Origin: Anaerolineae bacterium | GTDB taxonomy: Bacteria; Chloroflexota; Anaerolineae; Anaerolineales; UBA4823 | Assembly: GCA_003327455.1 (NCBI GenBank) | Contig: QOQU01000001.1 | Location: 424,001-488,000, forward strand | Length of the DNA stretch: 64,000 nt | Direction of reading: 5' to 3' | Shown: positions 27,905-35,356 of the stretch, piece by piece | Position numbering within the stretch: the first letter of the stretch is position 1 | How the letters are laid out: each line of letters starts with the position of its first letter | Notes under the pieces: model-generated | What the model was told of the DNA's origin: nothing | Seen by the model: only the letters and a program-made list of their open reading frames with translations | Databases searched by the model: none | Translations under genes and position numbers: made by a program

Positions 27905-28666
27905 TTATTCTTCTCCGACTCGGCGACCAAGGTAGGCTTCAATCACAGCGGGAATGCGGCGAACTTCGTCGGGTGAGCCTTCGCCAATCGTTTTCCCATA
28001 GCTGAGCACATGCAGGCGATGGCATAATCGCATAATCAAACGCATGTCGTGGTCTACGATCAACAATCCCAACCCTTTTTGCTGGGGGATGGGAGCGAGC
28101 ATTTGTAACAATTGATCGCTCTCTTCTTCGTTCAGGCCGGCGGCTGGTTCATCCAGGAGAAGAAATTTAGGCTGCAAAGCAAAAGCCCGCGCAATTTCGA
28201 CCCGTCTCTCCAAACCATACGGCAGTTCTCCGGCTAAGCGATTCACCCATTGCTGTAATCCCATCTCTTCGATGGCTCCCAGCGCCCGCTGTTTTGCCTC
28301 TTTGCGCGAACATCCCATGCTTACAGCAGCAACTTCTATATTTTCCATCACCGTCAGCTCACGAAAAAGACGAATGGTCTGGAAAGTCCGTCCCAGTCCG
28401 GCTCGTGCGATCTCGTGAGGGGGCTTGTTGGTAATATCTAAATCGTCGAGCAGCACTTTTCCCCCATCCTGCGGTAATAAGCCGGTGATAACATTGATCA
28501 AGGTTGTCTTCCCTGATCCATTTGGACCGATCAAGCCCAAGATTTCACCTGTCTGAATGGTTAGGGTGACGTTATCCAGAGCACATAAACCAGAAAAATA
28601 TTTTGTTGTATTGAGAACTCGCAGGACAGAATGATTTTTCGGCGCTGAAGAATCAAAACTCGTCAT
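27905..28666 (-). CDS. ABC transporter ATP-binding protein (LivG family)
   Basis: 253 residues. Walker A LIGPNGSGKTTLINVITG, the LivG-typical GLGRTFQTIRLFRELTV, LPYGLERRVEIARAFAL in the place of the signature, Walker B LLLDEPAAGLNEEE and LLIVDHDMRLIMRLCHRLHVL, ending YLGRRVGEE. The unusual LPYGLERR signature is normal for LivG. The gene follows the binding-protein gene after a 185-base gap that holds a 17-bp palindrome, and is 2 bases from livF. Confidence 0.95.
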   Translation of the reverse strand: MTSFDSSAPKNHSVLRVLNTTKYFSGLCALDNVTLTIQTGEILGLIGPNGSGKTTLINVITGLLPQDGGKVLLDDLDITNKPPHEIARAGLGRTFQTIRLFRELTVMENIEVAAVSMGCSRKEAKQRALGAIEEMGLQQWVNRLAGELPYGLERRVEIARAFALQPKFLLLDEPAAGLNEEESDQLLQMLAPIPQQKGLGLLIVDHDMRLIMRLCHRLHVLSYGKTIGEGSPDEVRRIPAVIEAYLGRRVGEE

Positions 28667-28800
28667 GAAGCTTTCTCCGCCTGGAGGAACTTATTCCTTC
28701 TTGATGACTTCTCTCAAAAAGTGAACATAAACCAAGCACCATAAGAAAATCAGTCACCCATTTCCTTGAATAACCGATCATTTTTCGAACCGCTAGTAGA

Positions 28801-28835
28801 ACTCATCCAAAGAGGAATTTCCTCTTTGGATGAGT
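28801..28835 (-). repeat. 17-bp palindrome after the amide-binding-protein gene
   Basis: ACTCATCCAAAGAGGAA (28801-28817) is followed after one base by its exact reverse complement (28819-28835). It starts 16 bases after the stop of the binding-protein gene (minus strand) and is not followed by a T-run. The placement matches the stem-loop at 13914-13948 in the other ABC operon and suggests a role in keeping binding protein in excess. Confidence 0.7.
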
Positions 28836-28851
28836 GGAAAAAGTCCATTTT

Positions 28852-30081
28852 TTATGGGGGTGGGATGACCGCCGGGCGATACCAACCCCAGAAAGAAGGT
28901 TTACCTTCGGTCAGGATCACAATAGCCGATTCCTTGTTCGTCTCGTGTCCAGAGGCGGCGTCGGACCAATCCAATTTACCGGTCAGCAGATTCCATTCAG
29001 TATCCTCCATGGCTTTTGCCATCGCAGCGCCATCCGTAGAACCGGCAATTTCCATCGCCTTGGTAAGAATGTTCACTACGTCCCAGCCAGTGACCACCCA
29101 CATTGCATCGGGATCGCTCCCATATTTTGCTTTGTAGTATTCCAGAAATTGCTTCATCTCGGGCGAAGTATCGGGGCTGACCCAGCTATGGGTGGTGAAA
29201 TAGATATTGCTGCCATATTCAGCACCTAAAGCCTCGAACAAACCGGGGTCATCATAAGAGTCACCGCCGACGATTGGCAGGTCAATCCCTGCTTCTCGAA
29301 TCGTGCGGATGATCATCCCTAAGTCTGGCATATAGGATGAAATGTAGAGAAAATCGGGTTTTTTCTCCAGCGCCTGAATACGGGCTAATTGAGCAGAGAA
29401 ATCTTGCGCACCTTGCGTATAGGTATCCTCAAACATCACCTCGCCGCCCAAATTCTTGAAGGCAACAATGAAATAACGGCTCAGAGACTTGGTGTAGTCA
29501 ATAAATGTGTCAGTTACCACGTACACAGAGCGGTATCCCAATACATTATAGGCGTATTCGGCAGCCGCCGCGCCCATGGTAGTGTTCCACATGGACATTG
29601 TGAATTGTTTATCACCCAAAACGGTTGAGCTAAAGAGCGGTGATGAAGCAGCAGGAGAAATCCCCACTATGCCTGCCTTCTGAGCTTCGCGGCTGGCCGG
29701 ACTGCCGAAGTCAAAATCGGAAGGAGTAATAATTGCCTTGGCACCTTGTTGAACTAACTGTACGGCAACGTTTCCGACCGTTACCGGGTCGCTCTTGCCG
29801 TCTAAATTAATAAGCTCGACCTGTTTCCCCAATACTCCTCCGTTTTGGTTGATGATATCAACAGCTAATTGAGCTCCCCGCAGAGCTGGTTCATCCAGAG
29901 GCGCCTGAATGCCGGTCAGGCACAGGGCAGCACCGATGATAATCTTCTCTTCAGCGGCAGGAGCCGAAGTGGCTACTTCGCTTTCCTGTTGGGTGGCTTG
30001 AGGGGCAGTTCCTCCACAACCCGCAAGGAAAAGACTCAGCAGCAAAATTAACGTCACCATTGTAAAAAACATCCTTTTCAT
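28852..30081 (-). CDS. ABC transporter substrate-binding lipoprotein (LivK/amide type)
   Basis: About 409 residues. Signal peptide with lipobox (LLSLFLAGC) and a short Gln/Ser/Ala linker, then a type 1 periplasmic-binding fold of the branched-chain amino acid/amide class: IIIGAALCLTGIQAPLDEPALRGAQLAVDIINQNGGVLG, LINLDGKSDPVTVGNVAVQLVQQGAKAI, SPAASSPLFSS, VYVVTDTFIDYTKSL. Start ATG at 30081 is eight bases after GGAG; the ATG two codons earlier is too close to that site. First gene of the transport and hydrolysis operon ending at 22944. The ligand is not readable from sequence. Confidence 0.93.
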   Translation of the reverse strand: MKRMFFTMVTLILLLSLFLAGCGGTAPQATQQESEVATSAPAAEEKIIIGAALCLTGIQAPLDEPALRGAQLAVDIINQNGGVLGKQVELINLDGKSDPVTVGNVAVQLVQQGAKAIITPSDFDFGSPASREAQKAGIVGISPAASSPLFSSTVLGDKQFTMSMWNTTMGAAAAEYAYNVLGYRSVYVVTDTFIDYTKSLSRYFIVAFKNLGGEVMFEDTYTQGAQDFSAQLARIQALEKKPDFLYISSYMPDLGMIIRTIREAGIDLPIVGGDSYDDPGLFEALGAEYGSNIYFTTHSWVSPDTSPEMKQFLEYYKAKYGSDPDAMWVVTGWDVVNILTKAMEIAGSTDGAAMAKAMEDTEWNLLTGKLDWSDAASGHETNKESAIVILTEGKPSFWGWYRPAVIPPP

Positions 30082-30282
30082 CTTCATCTCTCCTTCAATT
30101 TATATGAGTATTGTGAAGCGTTCTAAAAACGCCATTCACCACAAATCAGGGCTCTGGAAGGGCTGCTTGGCTTACTCTGAGAAAGGATGACAATAGAATT
30201 TGAAACAGGTCTCCGTGCGTCGGGTCACTGGAGAAATATTTTTGTCAATCATTCCATACTTGATCGGATCAATCAAGTCAGG

Positions 30283-30311
30283 ATTTACCCTAAGGAGTCA
30301 TTAGGGTAAAT
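30283..30311. repeat. Inverted repeat between the two-component system and the binding-protein gene
   Basis: Perfect 11-bp inverted repeat ATTTACCCTAA / TTAGGGTAAAT with a 7-base loop, 29 bases after the response-regulator stop and about 200 bases upstream of the binding-protein start. No T-run follows on the minus strand. It may end the kinase-regulator mRNA weakly or bind the response regulator that is encoded beside it. Confidence 0.5.
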
Positions 30312-30339
30312 ACGGGTGTAGGGGAGTCAAATCTGTACC

Positions 30340-31011
30340 CTATTCAGAATGAAAGTTTAGGTTCAGCCAGAGTTCCTGTTCGTATTTCAAAGCAAACTTA
30401 ACCAGATCTGCCAAAGAGCGGGCACCTAATTTTTCCATCAGGTTACTGCGGTGCCACTCAACAGTCTTGATACTTAACCCCAAAGCATAGGCTATCTGGC
30501 GGTTTGTTTCGCCGCGCAGAATGTGCGCCAGAACCTCTCTTTCCCGAAAGGTCAACTCTTTGTGTTGCTTATCCGAGGCGGTCGGCGAACCCTGAATCTG
30601 ATCTAATACAGTTTTTGCGACCGGTGGATATAAAAAGCTTTCACCCTTGGCAATGGTACGGATTGCGGAAATCAGGTCAGCTCCCACAGCTTTCTTGAGA
30701 ATGAAACCCGCAGCACCAGCTTTCAGCAAGGGCATCACATATTGCCATTCTTCATGTTGGGTAAGCACGAGAACCCGACTTTGGGGAAACTGCTCATGGA
30801 TGATGCGGGTGGCCTCGAAACCATTCATGCCGGGCATGATGATATCCATTAACACAATATCGGGTTGAAGCGATTTGACGAGCTCGATAGCTTCTTCTCC
30901 ATTTGCAGCCTCGCCCACGATCTCGATATCCTCGAAATAGCTCAACAAAGCGCGCAAGCCTTCTCTTAGAATAGCGTGATCGTCGACAATCAATAGCTTA
31001 ATTTTCTTCAT
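30340..31011 (-). CDS. NarL/LuxR-type response regulator
   Basis: 223 residues. Receiver domain with acidic pair in LLIVDDHAILREGLRALL, phosphoacceptor Asp in DIVLMDIIMPGMNG (about residue 55), the Thr of VLVLTQHE and Lys of GFILKKAV; C-terminal LuxR helix-turn-helix LTFREREVLAHILRGETNRQIAYALGLSIKTVEWHRSNLMEKLG in pieces matching the family. The start lies inside the last codons of the kinase gene (14-base overlap). Probable target: the ABC transporter operon that follows on the same strand. Confidence 0.95.
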   Translation of the reverse strand: MKKIKLLIVDDHAILREGLRALLSYFEDIEIVGEAANGEEAIELVKSLQPDIVLMDIIMPGMNGFEATRIIHEQFPQSRVLVLTQHEEWQYVMPLLKAGAAGFILKKAVGADLISAIRTIAKGESFLYPPVAKTVLDQIQGSPTASDKQHKELTFREREVLAHILRGETNRQIAYALGLSIKTVEWHRSNLMEKLGARSLADLVKFALKYEQELWLNLNFHSE

Positions 31012-33331
31012 GGCTGACCTTAATTTGGGAAAGTGGAATAACGATTCGGATAAGAGTCCCCTCTCCAGGAGCAGTCTTGATCTCTAACTGTCCTCCTAAA
31101 AGAGTAGCCCGCTCTTGCATTCCAAGCAACCCCAGCCCATGGTCATTTTGGGGGTTCTGTAATATTTGGGCATCAAAACCTATTCCATTATCATAGATTT
31201 CTAGAGTGACTACCGAATCGGATTGGGTCAATTTGATTTGTACCATTGTAGCCCGCGAGTGGCGAATGACGTTGGTTATAGCCTCTTGGACAATTCGAAA
31301 TAAGGCTGTCTCCAAAGCGGGCGGGTATCTTTCATACAACCCGTCACAGTCAAAATCAAATTCTATACCCAACGGCGTCAGACGCATGTCCCCATACCAG
31401 GTGATCGCAGCGGTTAACCCCAAATCATCTAACAAAGCTGGACGCAGATTGGCTATTAACCGATGAATATTGGTGAGCAGTTCTTCTGTAATTCTCTTCA
31501 AGTCCTGTAAGTGGCGTTCCACGCGTTCTGGGTTTAACTGATAAGCCATTTTGAGGGTATCGAAACCAACCAGCAAAGCCGTGAGAGTCTGGCTTGTTTC
31601 GTCGTGCAACTCGCGCGCGATGCGTCGCCGTTCTTCTTCCTGGGCAGTCATGATGTTACTCAGCAATCGTGCGCGGGCTTGCTCTTCATTTTTAAGAGCC
31701 TGATAAAGTTTGGCGTTGGTGATTGCCAGAGCGGCCTCATCCGCAATACCTTCTAACAAGGTTAACTCGTCCTTCTCGATCGTCTGTCTCTCACCCACAA
31801 ATACCAGCAGGTATCCAATCAGTTTGTCTTCGTGCTGCATGGCTATCACAATGAGAGTTCGTCCCCATGAAAAAGCATGTTTCTCTGCTAGCGTTAAGGA
31901 CTTAAGTTCGAGTATTAGGGGTTTGTCTTTGTCGACCGACTTCACGATCTCAACGAAGGGTAAGGATTTGAAGAGGGAATCGTTATCTTGGTCATCGTGA
32001 CTTCTAAAATAAGGGGTGAATTTTGTTTCACCCTCTTCAACCAGCAGAATACCGACCATTGGAACTCTCAGGGCGATAAGAACCTCATCGCAAACAGCCT
32101 CAAACACTCCTTGTAGTTCTAGATTTGCATTCAAGCGAGCGGCGATGCGCGCCAGGGTTTCTGCAATATCTTTTTGTCTTTTTATTTGCTCCTGGGAGCT
32201 TAATTGTTCGCGTTGACGCACTTCTAACGTATTCGCCATTTCGTTGAAAGCTCTGGCTAACTCACTCAATTCACCCCCTTGATGGAGATCGAGAGCGCGA
32301 ACGCTCAGGTTCCCCTGGCTGATCATACGGGTGGCTCCAACCAGTTCGTTAACTTGCCTAAGGATCAGGTAATCGCTTCCAAACCAGGCTACGATCAAAG
32401 CTAACATTGCTCCGGTGATGAGAGCAATCAAGGTGAGAAGTAAGTTTTGGGTCGGTTTCGCCAAAATTTCCTGCGCAGGAATGCTGATTACAATGAAATA
32501 CGAATCGCTTTTTGCAGAAAGCAAGGGGGTAAACGCATAGAGGCGCCGAACCCTGGCTTGATCCCTGGCTTCGATTAAACCCTCTTGATTCTTCATAATA
32601 ATGGGGATCAATTCGGTTTCTGGAATCGATCGCCCAATCCATTCATCCCTCCTGGGATAAATAGCAAGCACTTTTCCCATCTGGTCAATTACACGAAACT
32701 CAGAGCCTTTGGGCAGGCTGGCGACAAGGATAAATTGTTCCAGCCAGCGTAAGTCCAGCTCTGCGAAGACGACTCCCAAAGGTATTTCGTTGTCTTTCAA
32801 GATCGGATAGGCGAGGGTGATCATTGCCTGAGAGTTAATGGGGTTAATTTGATAGTCGCTGACCGCGAAATCGCCTGTATCAAGAGATTGTTGAAAAAAG
32901 GTTTTATCGCTTATATTCAGGGGGAACTTTTGAGGTAAGGTCATACAGAAGACATTACCGTTTCGATCTGCTGCCCCAAAGTTTGCATAGAGAGGATAAT
33001 GCATCAAAACGTTTCTTAAGAAAAATAAACAGGCTGCACGATCGTTGTTTTGAATTGCAGGCACTTGAGATAATGTCACCAGGATATCTCTGGCACCGTC
33101 AATCAATCTCTGTTGATTGGTGGCAGCCAGTTTTGCCAGAAAAAGAGAGTTCTGATGCGCAGTTGCGATAGCTTGCCGCCGTTGCTCTGTGGCGATGACG
33201 ACTAACGCGATCACAACCGGGATTAGTGCTATGACAACCAATCCCATTAATCGCCATCTCAAACTATGCTTTTTCCCCCAAACTTTAGAAAGCTTCTCCC
33301 GAAACTTACACCAGAATACGCCTTTTTGCAT
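30998..33331 (-). CDS. Sensor histidine kinase (Cache-HAMP-GAF-HisKA_3)
   Basis: 777 residues. Order: transmembrane helix about 28-48; extracellular Cache-type sensor about 50-295 (FGAADRNGNVFCMTL, KTFFQQSLDTGDFAVSDYQI, LGVVFAELDLRWL); second helix about 300-322; HAMP with ISQGNLSVRALDL and ELSELARAFNEMANTLE; GAF domain about 395-545; NarX-type dimerisation domain with phosphoacceptor His about 576 in RRRIARELHDETSQTL; ATPase domain with QEAITNVIRHSRA, DNGIGFD and GLGLLGMQERA. It overlaps its response regulator. The small-molecule Cache domain may sense the ligand handled by the adjacent ABC operon. Confidence 0.95.
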   Translation of the reverse strand: MQKGVFWCKFREKLSKVWGKKHSLRWRLMGLVVIALIPVVIALVVIATEQRRQAIATAHQNSLFLAKLAATNQQRLIDGARDILVTLSQVPAIQNNDRAACLFFLRNVLMHYPLYANFGAADRNGNVFCMTLPQKFPLNISDKTFFQQSLDTGDFAVSDYQINPINSQAMITLAYPILKDNEIPLGVVFAELDLRWLEQFILVASLPKGSEFRVIDQMGKVLAIYPRRDEWIGRSIPETELIPIIMKNQEGLIEARDQARVRRLYAFTPLLSAKSDSYFIVISIPAQEILAKPTQNLLLTLIALITGAMLALIVAWFGSDYLILRQVNELVGATRMISQGNLSVRALDLHQGGELSELARAFNEMANTLEVRQREQLSSQEQIKRQKDIAETLARIAARLNANLELQGVFEAVCDEVLIALRVPMVGILLVEEGETKFTPYFRSHDDQDNDSLFKSLPFVEIVKSVDKDKPLILELKSLTLAEKHAFSWGRTLIVIAMQHEDKLIGYLLVFVGERQTIEKDELTLLEGIADEAALAITNAKLYQALKNEEQARARLLSNIMTAQEEERRRIARELHDETSQTLTALLVGFDTLKMAYQLNPERVERHLQDLKRITEELLTNIHRLIANLRPALLDDLGLTAAITWYGDMRLTPLGIEFDFDCDGLYERYPPALETALFRIVQEAITNVIRHSRATMVQIKLTQSDSVVTLEIYDNGIGFDAQILQNPQNDHGLGLLGMQERATLLGGQLEIKTAPGEGTLIRIVIPLSQIKVSHEEN

Positions 33332-33584
33332 TGACTTTCTTCAGTTTGTGACTAGCTGCCATGCGATCGAATACCTGCTCGTTAGGGTAGCTTTATCAGG
33401 CATCGATGAATAGTTCCCTTCGGTTCATTCGTGAGAAGGTAATGGCTATCTTTTTCGATAACACTCAGCGGACATCCTCCAGGCTTATCAAACACAAATC
33501 GATAGCCGTAGTCAGGAATTTGTCTTTCTCGCTATTCTAATCGAAAAAGAACCCAATGGATTTACGGATGGAAAGAAAACCAGG
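33332..33584. other. Gap between the kinase gene and the tryptophanase terminator
   Basis: About 250 bases without a supported gene. It should hold the promoter of the kinase-regulator operon (minus strand), but I cannot pick a convincing -35/-10 pair. Nothing else is seen. Confidence 0.5.
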
Positions 33585-33638
33585 AAAAAGGACCCAAACT
33601 TCTCGATTTTACCTCAAGGGTCAAATCTCAAGTTTGGG
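33585..33638 (-). terminator. Terminator of the tryptophanase gene
   Basis: CCCAAACTT and AAGTTTGGG (33593-33601 and 33630-33638) pair perfectly, and GATTT / AAATC extend the stem inside after a small asymmetric bulge. On the minus strand the stem is followed by TCC and five T residues. It starts 43 bases after the tryptophanase stop. Confidence 0.75.
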
Positions 33639-33680
33639 CTGGTAAGTTATGTTGTTGTAACGGGCAACCAGATGAGTGAG

Positions 33681-35063
33681 TTATTCCAATGGTTGCAGAT
33701 GGGCGGTGAAGTGGCGTAAGCCGGGCGGCGCCCAGATCAGACGCATCCCCTTTAGCTCGTGACGCCGTTCGTAGATGGCGATGACGCTCCTGGCAACATG
33801 GCGGATATGATTGTCGGTGTAAACGCGGCGCGGAATTGCCAATCGCACCACTTCCAGGGGTGAATAATGGATCTCCCCTGTCTGTGGGTCTTCACAGCCG
33901 AAAGCCAGTTGACCCAGACCGCAGCCGCGTGTCCCCGAATCCAGATACAACTCGGCGGTGAACGCTTCGGCAGGATACTGCTCCTGGGGGATATGGGGGA
34001 GAAAGCGTTTCATATCCAGCATCACGCAGTGCCCGCCAATCGGGCGCACAGCCGGAACGCCGGCTTCCAGCAAGGTGTTGCCTAAAAGATGTACCTGTCG
34101 AACCCGACTTGCCAGATAAGACTCCTCCAGAACCTCCTGCAAGCCAATCGCCAGCGCCTCCAGGTCGCGTCCTGCCATCCCTCCATAAGTGACAAAGCCC
34201 TCTAAAAGGATGAGGAGTTGCTGTGCCTGGCGGTATTTCCCTTCGTCCTTGAGCGCCAAAAAGCCCCCGATGTTCACCAGTCCATCCTTTTTTGAGCTCA
34301 TCGTGCAGCCATCGGCATAGGAGAACATCTCGCGGACAATTTCTTTGATCGATTTGTTTTCATATCCCGGCTCACGCTGCTTGATGAAATAGGCGTTCTC
34401 GGCAAAACGGGCTGCATCGAGATAGAAGGGTAGACCGTATTTGTCGGCGATTGCCCGCACGCCGCGCAAATTCTCCATCGAAACCGGCTGACCGCCATTG
34501 TTGTTGCAGGTGATGGTGATATGGATCAGCCCAATTTTTTCGCGCCCCTCTTTACGGATAAACGCCTCCAGCTTGTTCAGGTCAACATTCCCCTTGAATG
34601 GGTGTTCCGCCGCAGTATCCAAACCTTCGTCAATGATCAAGTCGTGCGGGATGCCTCCTTTGTGCAAGACATGGGCGTGGGTGGTGTCGAAAAACATATT
34701 GCCCAATGCAGAGAAGCCGGGTTGCAAGTGCAACATCATCAGGATGTTCTCCGCCGGTCGTCCTTGATGGGTGGGTATCACATAGGGGTAGCCGGTAATC
34801 TCCTGAACGACTTCCTCGAGGTGAAACCAGTTGCGGCAACCGGCGTAGGATTCGTCGCCAGTCATGATCCCTGCCCACTGATACTGGCTCATCGCCGAAG
34901 TGCCGCTATCGGTCAGCAAATCGACAAAGACATCTTCCGCTGGAATGTTGAAAATGTTGTAGTGCGCCTGGCGCAGAATCGCTTCCCGTTGCGACCGGGT
35001 GGTGAGTTTGAGTGGCTCAACAACTTTGATCCGGTACGGTTCAGCCTGGGAAAAAAGCTCCAT
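33681..35063 (-). CDS. tnaA: Tryptophanase-type beta-eliminating lyase
   Basis: 460 residues, PLP-dependent beta-eliminating lyase of the tryptophanase/tyrosine phenol-lyase family. Features: DLLTDSGTSAMSQYQWAGIM, the PTHQGR loop, FYLDAARFAENAYFIKQRE and the PLP lysine in MSSKKDGLVNIGGF (Lys258-Lys259). The N terminus (RIKVVEPLKLTTRSQRE) and RFAENAYFIKQRE resemble tryptophanase, but the stretch after THQGR lacks the tryptophanase insertion, as in tyrosine phenol-lyase. Tyrosine phenol-lyases carry an Arg in a VRSMERG segment; here the aligned stretch is TRGCGLG, so tyrosine cleavage is unlikely. Products would be indole (or another leaving group), pyruvate and ammonia. A GAGGAG site precedes the start. 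Promoter and terminator are both visible. Confidence 0.87.
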   Translation of the reverse strand: MELFSQAEPYRIKVVEPLKLTTRSQREAILRQAHYNIFNIPAEDVFVDLLTDSGTSAMSQYQWAGIMTGDESYAGCRNWFHLEEVVQEITGYPYVIPTHQGRPAENILMMLHLQPGFSALGNMFFDTTHAHVLHKGGIPHDLIIDEGLDTAAEHPFKGNVDLNKLEAFIRKEGREKIGLIHITITCNNNGGQPVSMENLRGVRAIADKYGLPFYLDAARFAENAYFIKQREPGYENKSIKEIVREMFSYADGCTMSSKKDGLVNIGGFLALKDEGKYRQAQQLLILLEGFVTYGGMAGRDLEALAIGLQEVLEESYLASRVRQVHLLGNTLLEAGVPAVRPIGGHCVMLDMKRFLPHIPQEQYPAEAFTAELYLDSGTRGCGLGQLAFGCEDPQTGEIHYSPLEVVRLAIPRRVYTDNHIRHVARSVIAIYERRHELKGMRLIWAPPGLRHFTAHLQPLE

Positions 35064-35100
35064 GATTTTCGTCTCCTCGTCCTATTAACCTTGTCCTGTT

Positions 35101-35168
35101 TGAGTGCTATCAGCCTGACTGCTGAGTGCACTTAGCTTGATTATAGAGTGCCTTGGGTTATAAAACAA
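35101..35168 (-). promoter_or_regulatory. Tryptophanase promoter with three 22-bp-phased direct repeats
   Basis: On the minus strand TTGTTT (plus 35163-35168) and TATAAT (plus 35140-35145) are 17 bases apart. Three copies of (T/A)GAGTGC on the plus strand begin at 35101, 35123 and 35145, exactly 22 bases apart. The last lies in the spacer beside the -10 and the other two in the leader. Equal phasing at about two helical turns suggests a multimeric repressor or activator site. The leader is about 70 nt. Confidence 0.65.
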
Positions 35169-35356
35169 GTGACGAATCACCTGTTCATATTTTATGATTG
35201 AACTTCCCTTTTCCTTCTCCAAAGACAGGCTTCCGAAGCTAACAAGATTGCAAGGTTGATTTACCTGATTTTTACAGACAAACCACTCCTTTCCCTTCAT
35301 AATAATTGCACACCTTTCCCACGGACAGGCCTGATCATTCCTTTTGCGAGGTTGAG

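Noticed and set aside
30283..30311. Rho-independent terminator for the two-component system
   Set aside because: The stem is perfect but no T-run follows on the minus strand, so I listed it only as an inverted repeat.
33681..35063. Tyrosine phenol-lyase as the name of the lyase
   Set aside because: The VRSMERG-type segment with the selecting Arg is replaced by TRGCGLG, and the N terminus is closer to tryptophanase.
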